Positions 36,275-44,384 of a stretch of DNA of 64,000 nt are shown here, in pieces; positions within the stretch are counted from its first letter, which is position 1, and each line of letters starts with the position of its first letter. Location: positions 744,001 through 808,000 of the forward strand of contig CAWDZG010000002.1 in assembly GCA_963806955.1 (NCBI GenBank), read 5' to 3'. The notes under the pieces were generated by a model. It was not told the origin of the DNA. It made no database searches and saw only the letters and a program-made list of their open reading frames with translations. Source of the DNA: Gaiellasilicea sp963806955. GTDB taxonomy: Bacteria; Actinomycetota; Thermoleophilia; Gaiellales; Gaiellaceae. The translations under genes and the position numbers were made by a program.

Positions 36275-36811
36275 GTGCGGCTCAGACTCTTCTCCCTGTT
36301 CCTCGTCGCGGCCGGCTCGGCCGCCGTCGCCGGTCACGTCGGTAGCGCGAGCGCCGGCAAGCCGCAGCCGTCGCTCCGCCTGCCGGCAGCGCTGCCGATG
36401 GCGCTGCCGCCCAACCCCTGCCCGGTCCCGAGGGAGCTCCGCGACGAGTTCCGCGCGGCGGCCGACGACGCCGACCTCCCGCTCGCGATGATCGTCGCGG
36501 TCGCGAAGGTCGAGTCGAACCTCGATGCGAACGCGAGCTCGGCAGCGGGCGCGCTCGGCCTCCTGCAGGTGCTGCCGGAGACTGCGGCGGAGCTCGATCT
36601 CGACGCCGGCCATGTCGGCGAGAACGTGCTCGCCGGGGCCCGCTACCTGCGCCAGATGCTCGACCGCTTCGGCTCGACCGATCTCGCGTTCGCCGCCTAC
36701 AACGCCGGCCCGACCGCGGTCGAGCGCGACGGCGCCAGCCCGAACGACGAGACGGTCGCCTACGTCGCGAACGTCACCTCGCAGTGGCGGAAGCTGGTCG
36801 GATGCACGTGA
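36275..36811 (+). CDS. Lytic transglycosylase-like (SLT domain), secreted
   Basis: A 178-residue protein with an N-terminal signal or anchor (LFLVAAGSAAVAGHVG) and an SLT/lysozyme-like domain: AVAKVESNLDANA carries the catalytic glutamate, GALGLLQVLPETAAEL and AFAAYNAGPTAVE the signature loops. It cleaves the glycan strands of peptidoglycan with formation of the anhydro-muramic product. TACGAT (36258-36263) lies 11 nt before the GTG. Its end overlaps the cyclophilin gene by 10 nt, and the molybdenum hydroxylase operon ends 25 bp upstream. Its placement next to a cell-wall LytR_C protein fits an envelope role. Confidence 0.89.
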   Translation: MRLRLFSLFLVAAGSAAVAGHVGSASAGKPQPSLRLPAALPMALPPNPCPVPRELRDEFRAAADDADLPLAMIVAVAKVESNLDANASSAAGALGLLQVLPETAAELDLDAGHVGENVLAGARYLRQMLDRFGSTDLAFAAYNAGPTAVERDGASPNDETVAYVANVTSQWRKLVGCT

Positions 36812-37483
36812 CCCGCCTGCTCCTGCTCGCGCTGGTGCTCGTGCTCGCCGCGTGCGGTGGCGAGGACGGCGGGGACGAGTCCGCGGCAACCACCGAGGCG
36901 GCCGCGACCACCGAGGCCGCTCCGGGCGACGGCGGCTGCCGCACCGTCGACGCACCGGAGGCCAAGCCGGACGGCGGCGAGGAGGAACCCGCAGACGCTC
37001 TCGACGCCGGCACGACCTACAGCCTCGTCGTCGAGACGAACTGCGGCTCCTTCACGATCGAGCTCGACCAGGCGAAGGCGCCCAAGACAGCCGCGTCGCT
37101 CGTCTCGCTCGCGCAGAACGGCTTCTTCGACGGCACCACGTTCCACCGCGTCGTGCCCGGCTTCGTGATCCAGGGCGGCGACCCGACCGGAACCGGCACC
37201 GGCGGTCCCGGCTACAAGACCGTCGACGTGCCGCCGGCCGACAGCGCGTACACCGAGGGCGTCGTCGCGATGGCGAAGGCGGGCGTTCGAGGCGCCGGGC
37301 ACCTCCGGCAGCCAGTTCTTCGTCGTCACCGGCGCGGATGTCGGCCTGCCCGCCGAGTACGCGGTCGTCGGCACGGTCACGGACGGCATGGAGACGGTGC
37401 AGGCGATCGACGCCCTCGGTGTCGGGGACGGGCCGCCCTCGGAGCCGGTCGTGATCGAGCGGGTCACGGTCGAGACGTCCTGA
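36802..37483 (+). CDS. Cyclophilin-type peptidyl-prolyl isomerase, lipoprotein, frameshifted
   Basis: About 227 residues. The signal peptide ends in a lipobox, LVLAAC, so the mature protein is probably anchored outside the membrane by its cysteine. A threonine/alanine-rich linker precedes the cyclophilin domain: FHRVVPGFVIQGGDPTGTG. One extra base at about 37286 breaks the frame within the domain; the corrected frame gives EAPGTSGSQFFVVTGADVG and ends at TGA 37483. It is expected to isomerise proline peptide bonds in exported proteins. It overlaps the SLT gene upstream and the MocA-like CTG start downstream. Confidence 0.9.
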
Positions 37484-37995
37484 TCGCGGCCGTCGTCCTG
37501 GCGGCCGGCGCGGCGTCCCGGTTCGGCGCGCCGAAGCAGCGCCTGCTCCTCCCCGCCGTCCTCGAGCGTCTCGCCGGCGTCGAGCAGGTCGTCGTCGTTG
37601 CCGGCGCCTATCCGCTCGACGATGCGGTCGACTGCCCGGACTGGGAGCGAGGCCCGGGCGCGTCGCTCCGCTGCGGCCTCGCCGCGCTCCGGCCGCAGGT
37701 CGAGGCCGCGGTCGTCGTCCTCGCGGACGGGCCCGAGCTCGCGCCCGCGGCGATCGACCGGGTCGTCGCGGCCTGGCGGGACACCGGCGCGCCCGTGGTC
37801 GCGGCGAGCTACGGCGGCGAACGGGGTCATCCGCTGCTCGTCGCGCGGTCCGAGTGGGCGAACATCCCGGACGAGGGCCTGCGCTCGCACGACGCCCTGC
37901 TCGTGCCGTGCGACGACCTCGGCGCGCCGGGAGACGTCGATCGGCCGGAGGATCTGCCGAAAAGGTTCAGGAGAGTGCCCGACGAACCGATGTAG
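37480..37995 (+). CDS. MocA-like molybdenum cofactor cytidylyltransferase, CTG start, internal gap
   Basis: A 171-residue nucleotidyltransferase of the MobA/MocA type, with LAAGAASRFGAPKQR at the N-terminus and CDDLGAPGDVDRP in the C-terminal part. The segment after PKQRLLLP normally has about ten more residues (such as the RPLL loop) before AVLERL, which are missing here. No ATG/GTG/TTG is in range; the only candidate is CTG 37480, giving a CTGA overlap with the cyclophilin stop. By family knowledge it attaches CMP to molybdopterin for the molybdenum hydroxylase encoded just upstream. The neighbourhood supports this, but the missing loop may mean it is inactive or different. Confidence 0.75.
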   Translation: MIAAVVLAAGAASRFGAPKQRLLLPAVLERLAGVEQVVVVAGAYPLDDAVDCPDWERGPGASLRCGLAALRPQVEAAVVVLADGPELAPAAIDRVVAAWRDTGAPVVAASYGGERGHPLLVARSEWANIPDEGLRSHDALLVPCDDLGAPGDVDRPEDLPKRFRRVPDEPM

Positions 37996-38709
37996 GTGCA
38001 GATGGAGCTCGCCCGCCCGATCCCCCTCCGCCTCGAGCCGGCGTCGGAGCGCAATGCGCTCGCATCGGCACGCCTGCACCGGAAGCTGACCGTCGCAGCA
38101 GCGGCGAAGCGCGCCGGTCTGACGCCGGACCAGGTCGAGTGGCTCGAGGAGGGTCGCGTCTACCGCTTCCCGTCCCCCCAGCACGCGATCGAGGCGACGC
38201 TCCTGCTCGGCGCGGCACTCGAGGTCGACCGCCGCGAGGCGCGCACGCTCGCCGGCCTCCCTGTCGCGCCGCTCGGGCTCGACGTCAACCCGACCGGCCG
38301 CCTCGTCGGTGTCGCGGCCCTCTCGGCCGCGCTGATGGCACTGCTCGCCTTCGTGCTCGTCCCGGCGATCGCCGGCCCACCCGCCCCGGCGATCGACCCC
38401 GTCGTCGCCCAGGCTGCGACGCTGCCGAAGCCGTGGCGGATCCAGGTCGACGTGCTCAACGGCGCCGGCGACATCACCTGGACGCGCCAGATCGGCAGCC
38501 GGATCCAGTCGCTCGCCTACACGGTCAAGAAGGTCGGCCGGGCCGACCGCTTCGACTACACGCAGAGCGCGGTCTACTACGCGCCCGGCGGCCGTCTCAT
38601 CGCCGTTCGGCTCGCCCGCCAGCTCGGCTTCGTCACGAAGCCCCTGCCCGGCGGCACGAACAAGAACCGCCTCGTCGTGATCGTCGGGCCGCAGCGCGGC
38701 CCGGGCTAG
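37996..38709 (+). CDS. Membrane protein with N-terminal HTH and LytR_C domain
   Basis: About 236 residues. An N-terminal RodZ-like helix-turn-helix (SARLHRKLTVAAAAKRAGLT) is followed by a single membrane helix (GVAALSAALMALLAFVLVP) near residue 110 and an external LytR_C domain (PWRIQVDVLNGAGDITW to the end). The layout suggests a cell-envelope protein linking the cytoplasm and the wall. The GTG at 37996 directly follows the MocA stop; an ATG at 38002 is an equal choice. It converges on the anti-sigma gene with overlapping ends. Confidence 0.78.
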   Translation: MQMELARPIPLRLEPASERNALASARLHRKLTVAAAAKRAGLTPDQVEWLEEGRVYRFPSPQHAIEATLLLGAALEVDRREARTLAGLPVAPLGLDVNPTGRLVGVAALSAALMALLAFVLVPAIAGPPAPAIDPVVAQAATLPKPWRIQVDVLNGAGDITWTRQIGSRIQSLAYTVKKVGRADRFDYTQSAVYYAPGGRLIAVRLARQLGFVTKPLPGGTNKNRLVVIVGPQRGPG

Positions 38710-38948
38710 ACGTCGGCGGTCGGGCCGCGGAGCTCGGCGAGCTTCGCCAGCAGGCCGGCCGGCATGCGCTCGCTCGCGCTGACCCGGATGTAGCGACGCA
38801 GGTGCTGCTCGAACCGGTAGCGCCGGCGGCAGTAGTCGCAGCCGTTGAGATGGCCCTCGGCCGCGACGACCTCCTCGGGCGCGAGCTCGCGGTCGAGGTA
38901 GTCCTGCAGCAGCTCCTCGCATTTCTCGCAGTCGGCGTCGTGACTCAT
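38706..38948 (-). CDS. Zinc-binding anti-sigma factor (ZAS, RsrA-like)
   Basis: An 80-residue protein with the ZAS motif HxxxCxxC: H33, C37 and C40 (GHLNGCDYC), plus C7 and C10 in CEKC. RsrA-type anti-sigma factors bind zinc with these residues and release their sigma factor when the cysteines are oxidised. It overlaps the sigma gene by 4 nt (ATGA), the usual arrangement for such pairs. By family knowledge it should sequester the sigma factor under reducing conditions. Confidence 0.93.
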   Translation of the reverse strand: MSHDADCEKCEELLQDYLDRELAPEEVVAAEGHLNGCDYCRRRYRFEQHLRRYIRVSASERMPAGLLAKLAELRGPTADV

Positions 38949-39541
38949 GTGAGGCTCTCCTCCGCGAGCGTCTGCTTCAGGATACGGCGGCCGCGGTGCA
39001 GGCGCGACATCACGGTACCGATCGGGACGTCGAGGATCTGCGCAGCGTCGGCGTAGCTGAACTCGCCGAGGTCGACGAGGACGACGACGTCGCGGAAGTC
39101 GTGTGGCAACTCGGCGAGCGCGTTGACGACCCCGCCCTGGGAGAGGCGCTCGACGACACGCTCCTGCTCGAGCGCCTGCTCACCCTCGACGGCGGCGACC
39201 TTGTTCGCGAGGTAGTAGTCGCTCTCCTCGAGCGGCTGGGAGTCGGGCGTGCGCTGGAGCTTGCGGCCGCGGTCGGTGTTCAGGTTCGTCAGGATCCGCA
39301 GCAGCCAGGCGCGCATATTCGTGCCGGGCGTGAACGACTGCCAGCTGCGGAACGCCCGCGCGTAGGTGTCCTGAACCAACTCTTCGGCCTCCTCTCGCGT
39401 GCCGACCATGCGGCGCGCGACCCGGTAGACCTGGTCGGCGAACTCGAGCGCCTCCTCCTCGAAGCGAACGCGCTGGCGGGCCTCGGTTGCGATCCGCCGC
39501 GCGACGTCTGCTTCTGGCTCGGCTGCGCCGGACTCACTCAC
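38945..39541 (-). CDS. ECF RNA polymerase sigma factor (SigR/SigH-like)
   Basis: A 198-residue ECF sigma factor with sigma-2 (FADQVYRVARRMVGTREEAE and DTYARAFRSW) and sigma-4 (ELPHDFRDVVVLVDLGEFSY, then AQILDVPIGTVMSRLHRGRR) regions. Together with the downstream ZAS gene it resembles the actinobacterial SigR-RsrA thiol-stress switch. The promoter found upstream (GGAAT-N18-GTTGT) matches the SigR-type consensus, so the pair is likely autoregulated. The start ATG at 39541 fits the promoter spacing. Targets would include thiol and redox genes; the glutaredoxin/BolA and HMA genes nearby are plausible but unproven members. Confidence 0.94.
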   Translation of the reverse strand: MSESGAAEPEADVARRIATEARQRVRFEEEALEFADQVYRVARRMVGTREEAEELVQDTYARAFRSWQSFTPGTNMRAWLLRILTNLNTDRGRKLQRTPDSQPLEESDYYLANKVAAVEGEQALEQERVVERLSQGGVVNALAELPHDFRDVVVLVDLGEFSYADAAQILDVPIGTVMSRLHRGRRILKQTLAEESLT

Positions 39542-39574
39542 CCGGCCACCCTAACAATCGGATCTTCGCCTCGG

Positions 39575-39602
39575 ACAACGCGCCCGGAGCAGGGGGTATT
39601 CC
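39575..39602 (-). promoter_or_regulatory. SigR-type promoter of the ECF sigma gene
   Basis: On the minus strand GGAAT (39602-39598) is followed after 18 bp by GTTGT (39579-39575), close to the GGAAT-N18/19-GTT consensus known for SigR/SigH-type ECF sigma factors. It lies about 34 bp upstream of the sigma ATG. Confidence 0.7.
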
Positions 39603-39605
39603 CTG

Positions 39606-39824
39606 TCAGACCGCTTCGAGCTCGGGAAAGCCGCCCCGGCCGAGCGCCGCAACGATCTGCTCGCGGCTCGTCAGGGCGTCGTCCCAGGTGAGTGCGACCT
39701 GGCCCATCAGGTTCGCGTTCGCGGCTTCGATCCCGTCCACCTGGCGGAGCGTGCCGGCGAGGCGGCCGACGCAGCGTTCGCAGCGAACGCCGCTGACCTG
39801 GATCGTGTCGGAGACCGTCGCCAT
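39606..39824 (-). CDS. Heavy-metal-associated (HMA) domain protein
   Basis: A 72-residue ferredoxin-like HMA domain with the metal motif CxxC (C15-x-x-C18 in SGVRCERCVGRL). The length suits a single-domain copper or zinc chaperone, though no P-type ATPase gene is visible in the window. It starts directly after the stop of the ABC ATPase (TAGATG), so it belongs to that operon. The ECF promoter lies just downstream. Its partner and metal are unknown. Confidence 0.87.
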   Translation of the reverse strand: MATVSDTIQVSGVRCERCVGRLAGTLRQVDGIEAANANLMGQVALTWDDALTSREQIVAALGRGGFPELEAV

Positions 39825-40547
39825 CTAGCCGGATGCTAGCGACAGCTCCGCGTCAGCCTGGTCGATCAGAAGCGGGTCGTGGGTGGCGCAGATCACGGTC
39901 GTTCCCATCCTCTGCGCGACGTCGGCGAGCAACGCCCCGAGCGCGAGGGCGTTGGCGGCGTCGAGCCGCGCGGTCGGCTCGTCGGCGACGAGCACGCGTG
40001 GTCGCGACGCGAGTGCACGGGCCAGCGCGGCGCGGGCCCGCTGTCCCGCGGAGAGCTCCGAGACGGGGCGCTCGGCGTGCTCGGCGAGCCCGACGGCGGC
40101 GAGCGCCTCTGCCACGCCGCCGCCCTGGACGCCGCGGAGCTCGAGTGCCAGCTCTGCGTTCTCGCGCGCACCGAGGAACGGCACGAGGTTCGCCTGCTGC
40201 CCGACGAAGGCGAGCTCGCGCCGGCGCAACTCGGCGCGCCCGGCGCGGTCGAGCGCAGAGAGCACGATTCCACCGACGACGACCTCACCCGCGTCGGGCA
40301 ACTCCATCCCGGCGAGCAGGTGCAGCAGAGTCGTCTTGCCGGAGCCCGACGGCCCCGTGACGACGGTGAGGGCTCCCGGTGCGAATTCGGCGTCGAGCCC
40401 GACGAAGGGCGCCGCGGCCCCGAAACGCTTCGTCACCCCGCGAACCGCCACGAGCGGACTTTGTGTTGCAGAAACACTTTCTCCTCCGACGCCGCTCGAA
40501 CCGGCGTCGTGCATGCGGGTCGCGAGGAGCTTGTGTTTCAGAAACAC
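39825..40547 (-). CDS. ABC transporter ATP-binding protein
   Basis: An ATPase of the LolD/MacB type: Walker A GPSGSGKT, signature LSAGQRARAALARALA, and Walker B VLVADEPTARLD. The N-terminal 30 residues before VAVRGVTKRFG are unusual. They are encoded by a region holding two near-identical palindromes, so the true start is unclear: GTG 40547 has a GGGAG-like ribosome site, ATG 40514 and internal GTGs are alternatives. Its neighbours upstream are a second ATPase and a 1000-residue permease. It probably powers that permease, with the HMA protein downstream. Confidence 0.86.
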   Translation of the reverse strand: MFLKHKLLATRMHDAGSSGVGGESVSATQSPLVAVRGVTKRFGAAAPFVGLDAEFAPGALTVVTGPSGSGKTTLLHLLAGMELPDAGEVVVGGIVLSALDRAGRAELRRRELAFVGQQANLVPFLGARENAELALELRGVQGGGVAEALAAVGLAEHAERPVSELSAGQRARAALARALASRPRVLVADEPTARLDAANALALGALLADVAQRMGTTVICATHDPLLIDQADAELSLASG

Positions 40548-41385
40548 AAGCGCTCCCGGCGGGTTCGAGCACGATCGCCCCCTCGCGGATCTCCGCCCTG
40601 GCGCGGCGGTCGATCCCGGCAGAGCGGAGCAGGCCCTCGGGGAGGCGCAGCCAGCCGCCGCGGCCGACGACGATCGAGCCGTCGTCGCCGCCCCCGGCGA
40701 CCCGTTCGTCGCTGATCCTCCCGTCGCGGACGTGGACGACCCGGTCGGCCACGTCGGCCGAGGCCGGATCGTGGCTGACGACGAGCGCCGTGCCGCCCTG
40801 TTCGCGCACGAGCTCGGCGACGAGCGCCAGCACCTCCCGCGCCGTCGCCGCGTCGAGCTCGCCGGTCGGCTCGTCGGCGATCAGGAGTTGCGGCCGACCC
40901 GCGAGCGCGGCGCAGAGCGCGACGCGCTGCTGCTCGCCTCCGGAGAGCTCGCGCGGATGCGCGGCGCGGCGGCCGCCGAGGCCGACCCGTTCGAGCAGCT
41001 CGTCGCTACGGGAATCACGCCGGTGCCGCGGCTCGCCCGCCAGGCCGAGCTGAACGCCGACGAGCTCCCGAACCGTCAGCTCGCCGGCGAGGGCCCGCCA
41101 GTAGTGCTGGTCGGCGTAGCCGATCGCCCGCGAGCGGAAGCTCGCCGCGCGCCGGGCGCCGAGCGCGCCCACGTCGACGCCGGCCACGCGCACGGAGCCG
41201 GCCGAGGGCCTGTCGAACCCCGCGACGATCCGGAGCAGCGTCGACTTGCCCGAGCCGCTCGGGCCGAGGACGACACAGAGCTCGCCGCTGCGCACCGCCA
41301 ACGTGAGCCCCTGCAGCGCGGCGACGCCGCCCTCCACGGACGGATAGACACGGAAGACGTCGCGCAGCTCGACGAGCGTGCTCAT
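40285..41385 (-). CDS. ABC ATPase with C-terminal AbrB-like domain; 3' end uncertain
   Basis: An ATPase with Walker A GPSGSGKST, signature LSGGEQQRVALCAALA and Walker B LLIADEPTGELD. After about residue 230 it continues with SIVVGRGGWLRLPEGLLRSA and RARAEIREGAIVLEP, which resembles a swapped-hairpin AbrB/SpoVT-type domain; I infer this from pattern only. Past VLEPAG the frame runs 264 bp into the next ATPase without a stop. That tail is arginine-rich and is not real coding; a lost stop, caused by an indel or by the palindrome insert, is likely, with the genuine end near 40555. Its ATG overlaps the permease stop. Confidence 0.82.
   Translation of the reverse strand: MSTLVELRDVFRVYPSVEGGVAALQGLTLAVRSGELCVVLGPSGSGKSTLLRIVAGFDRPSAGSVRVAGVDVGALGARRAASFRSRAIGYADQHYWRALAGELTVRELVGVQLGLAGEPRHRRDSRSDELLERVGLGGRRAAHPRELSGGEQQRVALCAALAGRPQLLIADEPTGELDAATAREVLALVAELVREQGGTALVVSHDPASADVADRVVHVRDGRISDERVAGGGDDGSIVVGRGGWLRLPEGLLRSAGIDRRARAEIREGAIVLEPAGSACVSETQAPRDPHARRRFERRRRRKCFCNTKSARGGSRGDEAFRGRGALRRARRRIRTGSPHRRHGAVGLRQDDSAAPARRDGVARRG
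40461..40550. repeat. Two TGTTTC-type palindromes flanking a hairpin
   Basis: Near-identical elements at 40461-40479 (TTGTGTTGCAGAAACACTT, one arm mismatch) and 40530-40550 (arms CTTGTGTTTC / GAAACACAAG around A) lie 70 bp apart with a GACGCCG / CGGCGTC hairpin between. They fall exactly at the junction of the two ATPase genes. They may be operators or mobile palindromes; the shared centre with other loci favours the second. Confidence 0.7.
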
Positions 41386-44384
41386 TCGAGCGCCTCCGCG
41401 CGTCCGGGGGCGGGCTCGCTGAACGCGCGCCGCGTCGCGAGGAGCACCAGTCCGGCCGCCGTCGCCGCATACAGACCGACGGCGGCGAGGACGACGACCC
41501 CGTCGACCTCCAGCACGAGCGGGGGCTCGGCGGCCGTCGCACGCGCCGTCAACCCGACGAGGTCGGTCACGACGCCTGCGAGCGCGAGCCCCGCCAGGCC
41601 TCCGGCGAACAACCCGGCGCCGGCAACCGCCAAGGCCCGCAGCCTCACGATCCGGCGCAGCAGCGACGGCGCCGCGCCCTGCGCCTCGAGGTCGAAGAGC
41701 TCGCCGCGCTCATCGCGCAGGTCTCCGAGCACGGTCAGGAGCACCCCGGCGAGAGCGAGCCCGAGCGCGACGAGCGCGGCGACCGCGAGCGCGAGCAGCG
41801 TCCCGTGCGCGATCGGGTCACGACGGGCGTCGGCCTCGAGCGCGCGACGCGACTGGAAGTCGAGCACGTCGAACGGCTTCGCGGCGAGGGCACGCTCGAG
41901 GGAGACCCGCCGGGCAGGATCGGACAACCGTAGCCAGACCTCGTTCAGGCGAGCACCACCCGGCCGCGCGAGGTTGACGGCGGCCGCCAGCGCCTCGGCG
42001 TCGCCGACGACGGCCTGCCCGTCGACCCCGGGAAAGCGCCGCACGGTCGCCACGACGCGGACGAGGACGCGCTCGCCCGCAAGCTGCAGCGGCAGCAGGC
42101 CGTTCGCATCGGCAGCGGCCGCGAGCCGCGGCGTCGCGAGCACCGGCACCGCCGCGTCGGGCTGACGCGGCCGGATCCGCGTCACGGCCACGTTCGTGAG
42201 CGTGTACCGGACGGTGCGGCCGGAGAGGCGCGCCCCGCCGACGCCGACCCAGCCGCGCAAGAGCGCAGGCACGACCGGCAACTCGACCGAGCCCGACGCG
42301 GCCTGGCCCGCATCGGCGCCTCGTTCCTGCAGCCGCGTGCCCGGCTCGAGCACGATCCCGGCGAGCCGGCCGCCCCGCGCCTCGGCTGGGACCGCGTCGC
42401 CGAGCTCGACCCGCACGAAGCGCCCGTTCGGTCCCTCGATCTCGGCGAACGCGCGAACGAGGTCGTCGGCGATCGGCGAGGAGAACCGCACGAGCTCGCG
42501 GGGCAGGCGCGGGCCGCGCGTCGCCGGCTCGGCCACGAGCCGCGCCGCCAGCGCCGAGCGCGGGAGATCGGCATCGTCGTCGCGCCAGCTGCGCAGTTCG
42601 GGCAGCACGGCAGGCGGCAGGCCGAGCAGCGTGATCCCGCTCTCGCCCTCGAGGCGGCCGACCCCGCCGGTCAGGCGAAGCACCGGCGCGACCTGCACTC
42701 CCTCGAGCCGCCGGAAGCGCTCGAACGGCGCCGCGTCCTGCACCGGAATCAACCGGCGCAGATCCTCGCGGAGGAGATAGTCGAGCGGGACGCGGTGCGC
42801 CGCCTGGTCGGCCTCGCCGCGCGACAGCGTCGCGCGGTAGCTCTCGGCGAAGAGCGCAAGCCCGAAGCTGACGACGAGGAAGGCGGTCGCGACGACGGTG
42901 TAGCCCGGGTTGCGAGCGAGCGACACCGAGGCCAGGCGGAGACCGGCGGAACGGCCGCGCGCGAGCCGTTCGACGAGCCGCAGCGCAGGCGGCAATGCGC
43001 GCGCCGTGAGCACCGCGGCCACGAACGTCACGAGCGCCGGCAGCAGCAGCGTCAGGTCGCCGTTCGGCCTGTCGCGGACGAGCTCGAGCACGACGAGCGC
43101 GACTGCACCGAGCGCCGCCGCATCGACGAGGCCGAAGCGCGTCCCGAACCGTCGAGTGGCTACGGCGGCGGCGAGGATCGCTGCGCCCGCAGCGGCGACG
43201 AGCACGGCGAGGCCGAGCCCCGCTCCGGAGAGAATGCTGCGCAAGAGCACGTCGGCCACGGGAGCGCCTGCACGCGCGGCGACGACACCTCCCACCGCCG
43301 TGCCGACGGCGAGCCCGAGCACTGTGCCCGCCACCGCCAGAGCGCCGGCCTCGGCGCCCGTCAGCAGCGCGAGCTGCCAGCCGCGCGCGCCGTACCAGGC
43401 GAGCCGGCGCCGCGCCGCCGCCAGGTCCGGCCGCAACGTCATCGCCGCCAGGAGCGCGAAGGCAAAGAGGAGCGCCGCCGCCTCACCGCCGACGATGCCG
43501 AGCCGCCGGCCCGCCGAGCGGGTGGTCTCCTGCGCCTCGCGTAGCTCCTGCACCGGCGCCACGAGATCGAAGTTCGACGAGGTCGCCTGCAGCTCGGAGC
43601 GAGCCCGGGTCACGCCCGCGGCGAGGCGGTCGATCTCCCAGAGCCGCGGCGTCCCGGCCGTGAGCGGGGCGACCCAGGCGTAGCTGCGGTAGACCCGCGC
43701 CAGCGCCGGGAGCGCCGCCAGGGCGTCGACGCCGTTCGCGAGGAAGAGCGGCGGCGGCGGCGGGCGGTGGTAGCCGGCGGCGCGGGCGACGACGGGGCTG
43801 ACCTCGGCGGCGGCCAGGGCGTTGTCGGTCGGTGCGAGGAAGTCGCCGAACAGGACCCGGTCGTTCAGGACTGCCTCGCCGACCTCGACGAGGCGGACAC
43901 CGGCCGGCTGGGGCAGCCGGCCGTCGCCGCGGAGTCGCAGCACCTCGCACCGCTGCGGCGTGCAGACGTCCGGCAGCCGCCCGGCGCGGACCGTCACCCG
44001 ACGGCCGAGCTGCTCGACGCCGCCGAGCCCGGCGAAGGTGCCCGCGATCGTCGTCTCACGAAAGAGGACGAGCCCGGTCGCATGCACATCGACCGCGTGG
44101 CGGAGCGCCGAACGGGCCCGCCGTGCCAGTTCCGCCTGGGGCTCGTCGGCCTGTCCGGGCACGCCGAACCAGACAGCTCGGACCGACCGCGACGAGTCCG
44201 GGATGCGCTCGACCGCCTGCGCGATCGCGCGATCCTGCGCAACGAGAGCCCCCGCCCGGCCGCCGAGCACGACGGCGGCACCGGCCGCGATCCCGAGCAC
44301 GATCAGGACGACCGGAGCGCTCCGCCGCCCGAGCCGCGCCGCGACGAGGCGGAGCGGGTAGACGGCCGCGCGAACGGCGCTCAC
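41382..44384 (-). CDS. Large FtsX/MacB-like ABC permease
   Basis: A 1000-residue membrane protein. One helix near residues 18-40, an extracytoplasmic region to about 330, a block of helices with a cytoplasmic loop at about 340-560, another large extracytoplasmic region (570-870) and final helices at about 880-980. The internal repeat of ext-region plus FtsX helices matches two-module permeases. It is expected to work with the two ATPases just downstream and to move lipids, lipoproteins or periplasmic cargo by the mechanotransmission mode of this family. GTG 44384 overlaps the carboxylate-amine ligase stop (GTGA). Substrate unknown. Confidence 0.87.
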   Translation of the reverse strand: MSAVRAAVYPLRLVAARLGRRSAPVVLIVLGIAAGAAVVLGGRAGALVAQDRAIAQAVERIPDSSRSVRAVWFGVPGQADEPQAELARRARSALRHAVDVHATGLVLFRETTIAGTFAGLGGVEQLGRRVTVRAGRLPDVCTPQRCEVLRLRGDGRLPQPAGVRLVEVGEAVLNDRVLFGDFLAPTDNALAAAEVSPVVARAAGYHRPPPPPLFLANGVDALAALPALARVYRSYAWVAPLTAGTPRLWEIDRLAAGVTRARSELQATSSNFDLVAPVQELREAQETTRSAGRRLGIVGGEAAALLFAFALLAAMTLRPDLAAARRRLAWYGARGWQLALLTGAEAGALAVAGTVLGLAVGTAVGGVVAARAGAPVADVLLRSILSGAGLGLAVLVAAAGAAILAAAVATRRFGTRFGLVDAAALGAVALVVLELVRDRPNGDLTLLLPALVTFVAAVLTARALPPALRLVERLARGRSAGLRLASVSLARNPGYTVVATAFLVVSFGLALFAESYRATLSRGEADQAAHRVPLDYLLREDLRRLIPVQDAAPFERFRRLEGVQVAPVLRLTGGVGRLEGESGITLLGLPPAVLPELRSWRDDDADLPRSALAARLVAEPATRGPRLPRELVRFSSPIADDLVRAFAEIEGPNGRFVRVELGDAVPAEARGGRLAGIVLEPGTRLQERGADAGQAASGSVELPVVPALLRGWVGVGGARLSGRTVRYTLTNVAVTRIRPRQPDAAVPVLATPRLAAAADANGLLPLQLAGERVLVRVVATVRRFPGVDGQAVVGDAEALAAAVNLARPGGARLNEVWLRLSDPARRVSLERALAAKPFDVLDFQSRRALEADARRDPIAHGTLLALAVAALVALGLALAGVLLTVLGDLRDERGELFDLEAQGAAPSLLRRIVRLRALAVAGAGLFAGGLAGLALAGVVTDLVGLTARATAAEPPLVLEVDGVVVLAAVGLYAATAAGLVLLATRRAFSEPAPGRAEALE

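Noticed and set aside
10795..37483. Programmed +1 frameshifting as the cause of the many indels
   Set aside because: No common slippery sequence is found at the sites and both insertions and deletions occur; errors or mutations are simpler.
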